The notes under the pieces: generated by a model
Seen by the model: only the letters and a program-made list of their open reading frames with translations
What the model was told of the DNA's origin: nothing
Databases searched by the model: none
Made by a program: the position numbers and the translations under genes
NCBI GenBank assembly: GCA_913062645.1
Contig: CAJXVW010000001.1
Span: forward strand, 310,001 to 374,000
Reading direction: 5' to 3'
Length of the DNA: 64,000 bases
Origin: an uncultured Mycoplasmatota bacterium
GTDB lineage: Bacteria > Bacillota_I > Bacilli_A > Izemoplasmatales > Izemoplasmataceae
In this document: piece by piece, positions 56,965 to 64,000 of the stretch
How positions within the stretch are numbered: position 1 is the first letter of the stretch
How the letters are laid out: each line of letters starts with the position of its first letter

Positions 56965-59853
56965 ATGAAAAAGGCACTGATCATCGGACTGCTCCTGTTG
57001 GGCATGGTGCTCGTCGGAGCAACCTTCGAACCGCTGGATGCATCGCCCAACCGGGTGGAGTACGTTCAGCCATCGACCATCGACGCAGCATCGTCCTATG
57101 ATGCGTATTTGCTGGGAGAACCGCATCGTCCCGACCGCACGTATGTGCTGGACGCCAGTCATTTTCGTCCGGGCCAAAGCAGCGGGTTCACCATCGTTCC
57201 GTCGTTGGACGGCGAGAGCAATGTGATCACGGGTGACGATCAAGGCACGCTCACATACCAATTCTTCAACGAGGAAGCCGGGTTCTACAACATACTCGTC
57301 CGGTACTACCCCGTGGAAGGCAAGAGCGGCAGCATCGAACGCAACATCCTGATCAATGGTGAAAGTCCCTACGACGTGGCCGAGCAGGTCGAGTTCAAAC
57401 GAATCTGGACCAATCTCACGAATGACTTCCTGACCGATCAGAGCGGTAACGAGATCGTCCCCAAACAGGTCGAATCGCCGCGCTGGATCGAATCGACGGT
57501 TCATGATCGCAACGGGTATTATGAGGAGAGCTTGCTCTTCTATTTTGAATATGGTTTCAACACCATCGGTCTCGAAGCCGTCCGCGAACCGATCGCCATT
57601 GCCCACCTCAAAGTGTTTCAGGAGCCCGAGGTTCCGAGTTACGACGACTATCGCGCCGTAGAGCGTAACAATGCTGCCCCGGCGGATTTTATCGCCATCA
57701 CGCAGGGGGAGCACATGTACGAAAAAACCGCACCGACCCTGTATCCGATCGTTGATCGGACGAGTCCGATCACCGAGCCACAACATCATGCGAAACTGTT
57801 GCTCAATGCCGGTGGAGGCATCAATTACCGGTTGGTCGGTGACTGGATCAGTTATCAGTTCACCGTTCCCGAAGATGGCTATTACAACATCAGCATGCGC
57901 TACAAACAGACCTATCTGCGTGGGGCGTACGTCACACGTCATGTGACCATTGACGGTGAAACGCCGTTTGCGGAACTGGAGCGCACGACCTTCGGATACA
58001 CCAACTGGGACATGCGCACCTTCGGTGACGACGAACCCTATGACATCTATCTCGAAGCTGGAACGCACACGATCGCATTCGAAATCGTGCTCGGTGACTT
58101 CACCGACAGCATTCGTCAAATCGAAGGCGTCATAGACAATCTCAACGACATCTATCGTCAGATCATTCAGATCACTTCGACAACACCGGACATCTACCGC
58201 GACTATCAGCTGACGGAGAAAATCCCCGACATGCTGGAGGTCTTCGAACATGAAATGAACACCATCAACGCGGTGGTCGACGAACTCTACGCGACCACCG
58301 GCGAAAACAGCGACAAGCTGGTTGCACTGACGCAGATCGCGATTCAGCTGCAAGGGTTTGTCGAAAAACCACAGACCATCCATCAGCGCCTCGGCGAGTT
58401 CCGCAACAATGTATCGGCGCTCGGAACTTGGATTCTCACCATCAAGGAACAACCGCTCGCCATTGATTACATCGCCGTTCACGGCGCCAGTGCGGATCTG
58501 CCGCGCACCAATGCCAACTTCTTCGAGAAGATGTGGTTTGAACTGAAGAGCTTCATCGCCAGTTTCTACGTCGATTACAACAGTCTGTCGACGACCGCCG
58601 ATGGAGAAACCCAGGACAGCATCACCGTGTGGGTTGGCACCGGTCGCGATCAGGCCAACGTCATCCGTCGGCTGATCGATGAATCGTTCACGCCCGAAAC
58701 GGGCATCGGTGTCAATCTCGAACTTGTCAATCCCGGTGTGCTGTTGCCGGCAACCTTCACCAACCAAGGCCCCGACGTCATGCTCGGCGCTGGCAATACG
58801 ACACCTGTCAATTATGCGATGCGCAATGCCGTGCACGACCTCTCGACATTCGATGATTTCGATGAGGTGATGAGCCAGTTCAAGGATTCGGCGATCCTCC
58901 CCTACGAATTTGAGGGTGGCGTGTACGCGATGCCGGAGACACAAATCTTCCCGGTCTTGTTCTATCGCACCGACATCATGACCGAAATCGGCATCATCCC
59001 CGCCGATGCCGACGAGGAGTTCTGGTACAACTTCACCTGGGACGATGTCATCGACATGATTCCCGAACTGCAGCGTCTCAACTTGGAGTTCTATCTCCCG
59101 ATCGACATCGTCGAACAGCAGCTCGGCGGGATCATCCCGCCGAATCTCGTGTATGTCAGTCTGCTCTATCAAAACGGTGGCGAACTGTACAGCGACGATG
59201 CCAGAACCTCGCTTCTGCAGGAACGCGTCGCCGTGGAAACGTTCCAGACCTGGTCGAGTTTCTACACCAACTACCGGTTCAGCATCCAGGCCAACTTCGT
59301 CAACCGGTTCCGTACCGGTGAGATGCCGATTGGAATCTCGTATTACAGCATGTACAATACACTCAGCGTGTTCGCACCGGAGATTTCCGGCGACTGGACG
59401 TTCGTACCCATTCCCGGAACCCCGCAGCAAGACGGTTCGGTCGATCATTCGACCACGGCCACCGGCACGGGCACGATGATCATGAACAATTCAGACCAGA
59501 AAGACCTTGCCTGGAGGTTCTTGAAATGGTGGGGCAGCGAGGACACGCAAGTCAGTTTCGGTCGTGAAATGGAAGGCATCATGGGTGCCGCCGCGCGCTA
59601 TCCGACGGCCAACGTCGCCGCGCTCGAAAAACTGCCGTGGCCGTCGCGCGACATCGATATCCTGCTCACCCAGTGGGACGATGTCAAAGGCATCCCCGAA
59701 ATCCCCGGCAGTTACATCACCGGCCGCTATCTCGACAACTCGCTCCGGCGTGTCATCAACACCGGTGCGAATCCCCGTGAAACCCTGTACGAGTACGCCG
59801 AACTGATCAACGATGAAATCACCAACAAACGCGAAGAATTCAATCTGGACTAG
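56965..59853 (+). CDS. Fusion: two carbohydrate-binding-like domains plus solute-binding domain
   Basis: 962 residues. Signal or anchor helix (about 4-20) without a lipobox Cys. Two CBM6/35-like beta-sandwich modules (about 45-215 and 245-380; the repeated pattern is GxYNIxxRYxxxxGxxxxRxxxIDGExPF). A helical linker follows (about 385-510), then a family 1 solute-binding domain (about 535-950; GGVYAMPETQIFPVLFYRTDIM, TWDDVIDMIPELQ, FRTGEMPIGISYY). It precedes the permease genes and so is the second receptor of one transporter. GAGGTGATGAT precedes the ATG. Confidence 0.8.
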   Translation: MKKALIIGLLLLGMVLVGATFEPLDASPNRVEYVQPSTIDAASSYDAYLLGEPHRPDRTYVLDASHFRPGQSSGFTIVPSLDGESNVITGDDQGTLTYQFFNEEAGFYNILVRYYPVEGKSGSIERNILINGESPYDVAEQVEFKRIWTNLTNDFLTDQSGNEIVPKQVESPRWIESTVHDRNGYYEESLLFYFEYGFNTIGLEAVREPIAIAHLKVFQEPEVPSYDDYRAVERNNAAPADFIAITQGEHMYEKTAPTLYPIVDRTSPITEPQHHAKLLLNAGGGINYRLVGDWISYQFTVPEDGYYNISMRYKQTYLRGAYVTRHVTIDGETPFAELERTTFGYTNWDMRTFGDDEPYDIYLEAGTHTIAFEIVLGDFTDSIRQIEGVIDNLNDIYRQIIQITSTTPDIYRDYQLTEKIPDMLEVFEHEMNTINAVVDELYATTGENSDKLVALTQIAIQLQGFVEKPQTIHQRLGEFRNNVSALGTWILTIKEQPLAIDYIAVHGASADLPRTNANFFEKMWFELKSFIASFYVDYNSLSTTADGETQDSITVWVGTGRDQANVIRRLIDESFTPETGIGVNLELVNPGVLLPATFTNQGPDVMLGAGNTTPVNYAMRNAVHDLSTFDDFDEVMSQFKDSAILPYEFEGGVYAMPETQIFPVLFYRTDIMTEIGIIPADADEEFWYNFTWDDVIDMIPELQRLNLEFYLPIDIVEQQLGGIIPPNLVYVSLLYQNGGELYSDDARTSLLQERVAVETFQTWSSFYTNYRFSIQANFVNRFRTGEMPIGISYYSMYNTLSVFAPEISGDWTFVPIPGTPQQDGSVDHSTTATGTGTMIMNNSDQKDLAWRFLKWWGSEDTQVSFGREMEGIMGAAARYPTANVAALEKLPWPSRDIDILLTQWDDVKGIPEIPGSYITGRYLDNSLRRVINTGANPRETLYEYAELINDEITNKREEFNLD

Positions 59854-59862
59854 GTGATGGGC

Positions 59863-60789
59863 ATGAAAACCGTAACGTTCACCAAAGAAGAGAAGAAACG
59901 CCGACGACAAGTGGAATTTCAGAAGAACAAGCCACTCTATCTTCTGATGAGTCCGTATTTCGTCTTGTTCTTCGTCTTCACGGTGTTGCCGGTCGTCACG
60001 TCGATTCTGCTCAGCTTCTCCTACTTCAACATGCTCGAACTGCCGACGTTCGCCGGATGGGACAACTACCGCAAGCTGTTCTTCGAGGACGACGTGTTCA
60101 TGGTCGCCGTCAAGAACACCTTCATGTTCGCCATCATCACCGGTCCGATCGGGTACTTCGCAGCGTTTTTGTTCGCCTGGCTCGTCAATGAACTCAAACC
60201 GAAAATCCGCGCCTTCATGACGCTTGTCTTCTACGCCCCTTCGATCAGCGGTGGCGCCTACATCATCTGGAAACTGATGTTTTCCGGTGACGTGTACGGC
60301 TATCTCAACGCCACGCTCATCAACTGGGGAATCATCACCGAACCGATTCAGTGGCTTCAGAATCCGTCCTACATCCCCGTCATCATCATCATTGTGCAAC
60401 TGTGGATGAGCCTCGGGGTCAGCTTCCTCGCCTTTGTCGCCGGCTTGCAGTCGGTCGACCGCAGTCTCTATGAAGCGGGCGCCGTCGACGGCATCCGCAA
60501 TCGCTGGCAGGAACTATGGTACATCACCCTGCCCAGCATGAAACCGCAACTGATGTTCTCGGCCGTAATCCAGATCACCGCCTCGCTGGCGATCGCCGAA
60601 GTGGCGATGCAGGTCGCGGGCTTCCCGTCCGTCGAGAACGCCGGTCATACGATTGTCACCCATCTCATCTATCACGGTACCACCAAATTTGAACTCGGTT
60701 ACGCCAGCGCCATCGCGACGGTGTTGTTCATCGTCATGCTCGGTAGCAATCTGCTGGTGCAGAAGTTCCTCCGAAGGGTGGGAACCTGA
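59863..60789 (+). CDS. CUT1 sugar ABC permease, UgpA/MalF-like
   Basis: 308 residues, six membrane helices. N-terminal basic cytoplasmic stretch, PYFVLFFVFTVLPVVTSILLSF first helix, and the EAA loop YEAGAVDGIRNRWQELWYITLPSM near 205. Start: GTG 59854, ATG 59857 and ATG 59863 are in frame; 59863 is best spaced from AGGTGATG. Partner of the next gene. No ATPase is encoded nearby. Confidence 0.92.
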   Translation: MKTVTFTKEEKKRRRQVEFQKNKPLYLLMSPYFVLFFVFTVLPVVTSILLSFSYFNMLELPTFAGWDNYRKLFFEDDVFMVAVKNTFMFAIITGPIGYFAAFLFAWLVNELKPKIRAFMTLVFYAPSISGGAYIIWKLMFSGDVYGYLNATLINWGIITEPIQWLQNPSYIPVIIIIVQLWMSLGVSFLAFVAGLQSVDRSLYEAGAVDGIRNRWQELWYITLPSMKPQLMFSAVIQITASLAIAEVAMQVAGFPSVENAGHTIVTHLIYHGTTKFELGYASAIATVLFIVMLGSNLLVQKFLRRVGT

Positions 60790-60790
60790 C

Positions 60791-61693
60791 ATGAACAATG
60801 CCAATGTGTTTACCCGCTCCGTCAAATGGTTCGTCCGTCTGATCCAGCCGAAGAATTCGCTCAATCGCAGTGTTTGGGGCGATCTCGTGCTGATTTTCGC
60901 ATTGCTTCTGTTCGGCACCTTCTCGGCATATCCGATGATCTTCATCATCAACAACGCCTTCAAGCCGTTCAATGAGATCTTCATTTTCCCGCCGAAGCTG
61001 TTCGTTCGGAACCCGACCCTCGACAACTTCATCGATTTGATCAACCTGATGGCGGACAGTTGGATTCCGATCACGCGCTACGTGTTCAACACGTTGTTCA
61101 TCACCATCGTCGGAACCGTCGGTCACGTCATTCTCGCATCGATGGCGGCGTATCCGCTGGCCAAACACACGTTCCGGGGCAGTGAAGCACTCAACAAGAT
61201 CATCGTCTACAGCCTGATGTTCAACGCCACCGTCACGGCCATCCCCGGTTACGTGATCATGAGCGAGCTCGGTCTCGTCGACACGTACTGGGCGATCATT
61301 TTGCCGGCATTCGCGTTCAGTCTCGGATTGTATCTGATGAAGAACTTCATGGTTCAGATTCCGACGCTGTACATCGAGAGCGCGTTCATCGACGGTGCGT
61401 CGCACTACCAGATCTTCTGGAAAATCGTCATGCCGCTTGTCAAACCGGCATGGCTGACCCTCACCATCCTTTCGTTCCAGACACTATGGGGAGCAACGGG
61501 AGGACAATACATCTACGATGAATCACTCAAACCGCTCAGTTTCGCCCTCGGACAGATCGTCGGCGGAGGCATCGGGCGGACCGGTGTCGTCGCAGCCGTC
61601 AGTCTGTTCATGATGGTCGTACCGGTAATCGTGTTCATCATCAGCCAGTCGTCCATTATTCAGACGATGGCGCATTCGGGAATCAAGGAGTGA
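60791..61693 (+). CDS. CUT1 sugar ABC permease, UgpE/MalG-like
   Basis: 300 residues, six membrane helices. The MalG-type EAA loop IESAFIDGASHYQIFWKIVMPLVKPAW is near 196-222. The N-terminus has the FSAYPMIFIINNAFKPFNEIF pattern of the family. ATG 60791 lies one base after the previous stop with GGGTGGGA upstream. Transport substrate is presumably an oligosaccharide, judging from the CBM-bearing receptor. Confidence 0.92.
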   Translation: MNNANVFTRSVKWFVRLIQPKNSLNRSVWGDLVLIFALLLFGTFSAYPMIFIINNAFKPFNEIFIFPPKLFVRNPTLDNFIDLINLMADSWIPITRYVFNTLFITIVGTVGHVILASMAAYPLAKHTFRGSEALNKIIVYSLMFNATVTAIPGYVIMSELGLVDTYWAIILPAFAFSLGLYLMKNFMVQIPTLYIESAFIDGASHYQIFWKIVMPLVKPAWLTLTILSFQTLWGATGGQYIYDESLKPLSFALGQIVGGGIGRTGVVAAVSLFMMVVPVIVFIISQSSIIQTMAHSGIKE

Positions 61694-61698
61694 TCGCG

Positions 61699-63153
61699 AT
61701 GAAAAAAATCACGCTTGCGATCCTCGTCGTGCTGACGCTCGTGCTCCCCAATCTCGTCACGGTCAGCGCATCGTACAACTACAACGACTGGCAGCAGCCG
61801 GTCCCGTCGCAAGACGGCTACAAGGTCAAGGAGAACGGCATCGTCAGCGGCAGCGACATCGACATCACGCTCGCGACGGACGAGGCACCGGTGCACTTGT
61901 CCGGCATGCAGGATTTGTTCGTCACAGCGACCAACTACTACATCGTCGACAATGCCGCGGCGCGCATCGCCGTCCTCGACAAGGACATGAACGTCGTCCA
62001 CGTGCTCGGTGAGTTCACCGTCGATCAAGATGGCACGGACGTGGTGGAAACGTTCGTCGATCCCCGCGGTATCTACGTCACGGAAGATGGCGAACTGTAT
62101 GTCACCGATTTCGAGCGGCAGCAGATTCTCGTTTTCGATGACGATTATCGGCTGGTCGAGATCATCGGCAAACCGGATCACCCGACGTATGGCGATCGCG
62201 AATTCAAGGTCAAGAAAATCGTTCTTGATCGCACCAAACGAATCTACGTCACCGTCGGCAACGTCTATGACGGCATCGTCGAGATGACCAGCGGCGGCGA
62301 GTTCAGCCGCTTCTACGGCGTGCAGCAGGTGCAAACCAATCCGATCGACTTGTTGTGGCGGCGTCTGATGACGCAGGAACAGCTGGCCCGTACGGTGTTG
62401 TTCCTGCCGGTCGAATACACCAACATGGCGATCGATCCCGAAGGGTTCATCTACGCGACCGCAACGAGCGATTCGCAGACCCCGATCCAACGACTCAATC
62501 CCAAAGGCACCGATGTCCTCCGCAAAAATGGTTATGTGGCACCGATCGGCGACATTGTTCGGCTGCCCGATCAGGACCGCAGCAACTTCGTCGCAATCAC
62601 CGTCAACGAGTACGGCATGTACACGGCGGTCGATCGTGCCAACAAGAAACTCTTCACCTACAACGACGAAGGCTATCTGATCTATGTCACCGGTCAGGAA
62701 GGCGAACTCAAGGGGAACTTCAAGTATCCTACCGATGCCGCCTATGACGGGGAGGATCTGATTGTCCTCGACAGCGAACTCAATACCATCACGTTGATGG
62801 AACCGACCGCCTTCGGTACGATGGTGAACGAAGCGATCCAACTGTCCTATCAAGGTGAATACCTCAACATCACCAATCTCTGGGAAGACATCATCGCCGA
62901 GAACTCGAACTTCTCGTATGCCTATGTCGGCATCGGCAACGCATTGTTCCGCGACAAGGATTACGAGGCGGCGATGACCGCCTATGAACTCGGTTTCGAT
63001 CGCGACGGCTATTCCAAGGCGTACGAACAGTACCGCAAGGAACTGCTGCGCGACAACTTCCCGATCATCGGCTTTTCCGCGATGGCGGTCATCGGGATTC
63101 TGATCATCCGCCCGATCGTCGTCGATCTCAGGCAGAAAGGAGGAGCGGCGTGA
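61699..63153 (+). CDS. NHL-type beta-propeller/TPR protein, membrane-anchored at C-terminus
   Basis: 484 residues: signal peptide (about 1-22), six-bladed NHL-like propeller (about 50-385; blade motifs DPRGIYVTEDGELYVTDFERQQILVF, YPTDAAYDGEDLIVLDSELNTI), a TPR-like helical pair (about 400-450; AYVGIGNALFRDKDYEAAMTAYELGF) and a C-terminal membrane helix with basic tail. ATG 61699 follows AAGGAGTG. It lies in the transporter operon and overlaps the next gene by four bases. Extracellular sugar binding or a scaffold role are possible; no catalytic site recognised. Confidence 0.75.
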   Translation: MKKITLAILVVLTLVLPNLVTVSASYNYNDWQQPVPSQDGYKVKENGIVSGSDIDITLATDEAPVHLSGMQDLFVTATNYYIVDNAAARIAVLDKDMNVVHVLGEFTVDQDGTDVVETFVDPRGIYVTEDGELYVTDFERQQILVFDDDYRLVEIIGKPDHPTYGDREFKVKKIVLDRTKRIYVTVGNVYDGIVEMTSGGEFSRFYGVQQVQTNPIDLLWRRLMTQEQLARTVLFLPVEYTNMAIDPEGFIYATATSDSQTPIQRLNPKGTDVLRKNGYVAPIGDIVRLPDQDRSNFVAITVNEYGMYTAVDRANKKLFTYNDEGYLIYVTGQEGELKGNFKYPTDAAYDGEDLIVLDSELNTITLMEPTAFGTMVNEAIQLSYQGEYLNITNLWEDIIAENSNFSYAYVGIGNALFRDKDYEAAMTAYELGFDRDGYSKAYEQYRKELLRDNFPIIGFSAMAVIGILIIRPIVVDLRQKGGAA

Positions 63154-63824
63154 ACCACACGATGAAACGCACCGCGGACATCCTCCGCAAGTATGCCCAT
63201 GTGTTCTACAAAGAGTTCATCCAGTTTCCCTTCTATGTCCTGACCCATCCGATCGACGGGTTCTACGAGATGAAACGATACCACCGCGGACTCCTCAAGG
63301 TGGCGACGTTCTATCTCGTCATCGAGGCCACCCTCGGCATCCTTCAGTATCGGTACACCGGCTTTTTGTTCAACAATTTCAATCCCGCGACCTTCGACTA
63401 CATCCGGCAGATTCTCGTCACCGTCAGTCCATATGCGGCCTTCATCGTCGCCAACTGGGCGATCACGACGTTGATGGACGGCAAAGGGTCGATCAAGGAC
63501 ATCTACAATGTCGTCGGCTACGCGCTGTTTCTCAAGGTGTGGCTGTCGATCGCCAACATCTTTTTGTCCAACGTGTTTACGATGGACGAAGCATTCTTCT
63601 ATTACGGCATCGAGACGTTTGGCTACGTCGTGATGTTGTTTCTGGTGTTCATGGGGGTACTCACCATCCATGAATACTCGCTCTCCAAGGCGGTGCTGAC
63701 CATCATCCTCACCGTCGTGGTGATCGGCGTGATCGTATTCCTCGGTCTGTTGACGTTCTCGCTGATCCAGCAAATCTATGTCTTTCTCGTCACGATCTAT
63801 CGTGAGATCATCCTGAGGCTCTGA
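63150..63824 (+). CDS. Yip1-like multi-span membrane protein
   Basis: 224 residues: basic amphipathic N-terminus, then five or six membrane helices. HPIDGFYEMKRYHRG near 29-43 is the P-x-x-G-F-x-x-M-x-x-x-x-x-G pattern at the start of Yip1 domains; INDIYNVVGYAL-like text appears near 118 as the second conserved part. GTG start overlaps the previous stop (GTGA) with GGAGGAG upstream. Such genes recur next to propeller and CUT1 genes in Gram-positives, to my recollection; role unknown. Confidence 0.7.
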   Translation: MNHTMKRTADILRKYAHVFYKEFIQFPFYVLTHPIDGFYEMKRYHRGLLKVATFYLVIEATLGILQYRYTGFLFNNFNPATFDYIRQILVTVSPYAAFIVANWAITTLMDGKGSIKDIYNVVGYALFLKVWLSIANIFLSNVFTMDEAFFYYGIETFGYVVMLFLVFMGVLTIHEYSLSKAVLTIILTVVVIGVIVFLGLLTFSLIQQIYVFLVTIYREIILRL

Positions 63825-63826
63825 TC

Positions 63827-64000
63827 ATGAACAACCTCATTCGCAAGGGCGTTCTCGCCCTCCTCGTGGTGCTCGTCGCCCTGATCGTATACTTGTTCAA
63901 CAGACCTCGCCCCGTCGCCGTCGACAATCTCTACAGCCAAAGCGATGTCGGTGTCCTGATGACCGGCCAGACCGGCGATCAGGACAGTGGCGCAATCGGC
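63827..64000 (+). CDS. Membrane or secreted protein, N-terminal fragment
   Basis: 58 codons, cut by the right edge. MNNLIRKG followed by one hydrophobic helix (about 8-24) and a polar extracellular start (NRPRPVAVDNLYSQSDVGVLM). It starts two bases after the Yip1-like gene, so it is in the same operon. By gene order I suspect a large DUF5696-type surface protein, but the sequence here cannot show it. Confidence 0.55.
   Translation, partial: MNNLIRKGVLALLVVLVALIVYLFNRPRPVAVDNLYSQSDVGVLMTGQTGDQDSGAIG

Noticed and set aside
56734-59448. A 904-codon minus-strand open frame
   Set aside because: Antisense shadow of the CBM/receptor fusion caused by its codon use; no start signals and no recognisable domain.

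Overview
The window reads as a chromosomal segment of a Gram-positive, monoderm bacterium of the Bacillota/Mycoplasmatota type (class Bacilli or a relative such as the Izemoplasmatales/Acholeplasmatales). Evidence: lipobox lipoproteins with no sign of an outer membrane, strong purine-rich ribosome sites, sigma-A-type promoters, two HrcA/CIRCE operators, PadR/HAAS-domain gene pairs, a DegV protein, and a four-gene pyruvate dehydrogenase operon. TGA is used as a stop throughout, so the code is standard rather than the Mycoplasma code. Base composition looks fairly GC-rich in genes, with sharply AT-rich promoters. The species assignment is inference. No rRNA, tRNA, CRISPR array, transposase or phage gene was seen.

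Layout. 0-5 kb: end of a YwaF-like membrane protein, then an ABC-2 exporter with a metallophosphoesterase, a small coiled-coil protein, a ferredoxin-reductase-like flavoprotein and a PduO-type cobalamin adenosyltransferase. 4.6-10.7 kb: two PadR plus HAAS membrane-protein pairs flank a CHASE-like/GGDEF/EAL protein and a DegV protein. 10.7-14.5 kb: a small membrane protein, a TetR regulator, three DnaA boxes beside an AT-rich stretch, and an FtsX-like permease. 14.6-22 kb: a 1,503-residue lipoprotein built on a W-rich repeat of about 95 residues, a candidate structured small RNA, a CIRCE-controlled Hsp20, and three small membrane proteins. 22-26 kb: an exopolysaccharide control/precursor module (Wzz-like, BY-kinase, PHP phosphatase, CapD-like dehydratase) without glycosyltransferases. 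26-31 kb: a complete FutA/FbpABC-type iron importer and a chromate transporter. 31-41 kb: housekeeping and catabolic genes (TPR protein, ManA, Ldh2-type dehydrogenase, amidohydrolase, GltS-like carrier, rhomboid, PAP2 phosphatase). 41-49 kb: pdhABCD with a lipoate ligase, then CIRCE-controlled htpG and an S66 peptidase.

49.9-64 kb is the main accessory region, a carbohydrate-uptake locus. It holds a GxGYxYP-like lipoprotein, an aBig-domain lipoprotein behind a cre/LacI-type operator, two very different solute-binding proteins (one with triple Cys-rich repeats and an Ig-like domain, one fused to two carbohydrate-binding-like sandwiches), one CUT1 permease pair, a beta-propeller/TPR membrane protein, a Yip1-like protein and the start of another membrane protein. 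No ATPase is encoded there, so a shared MsmX-type ATPase is the likely energiser.

The best candidates for undescribed biology are: (1) a roughly 135-nt RNA at 19231-19366 with its own promoter, three perfect hairpins, three C-rich anti-Shine-Dalgarno-like linkers and a terminator; (2) the W-rich repeat lipoprotein next to it; (3) the two-receptor carbohydrate locus; (4) a DnaA-box cluster away from dnaA. Starts, promoters and domains were all read by eye and no database search was possible.
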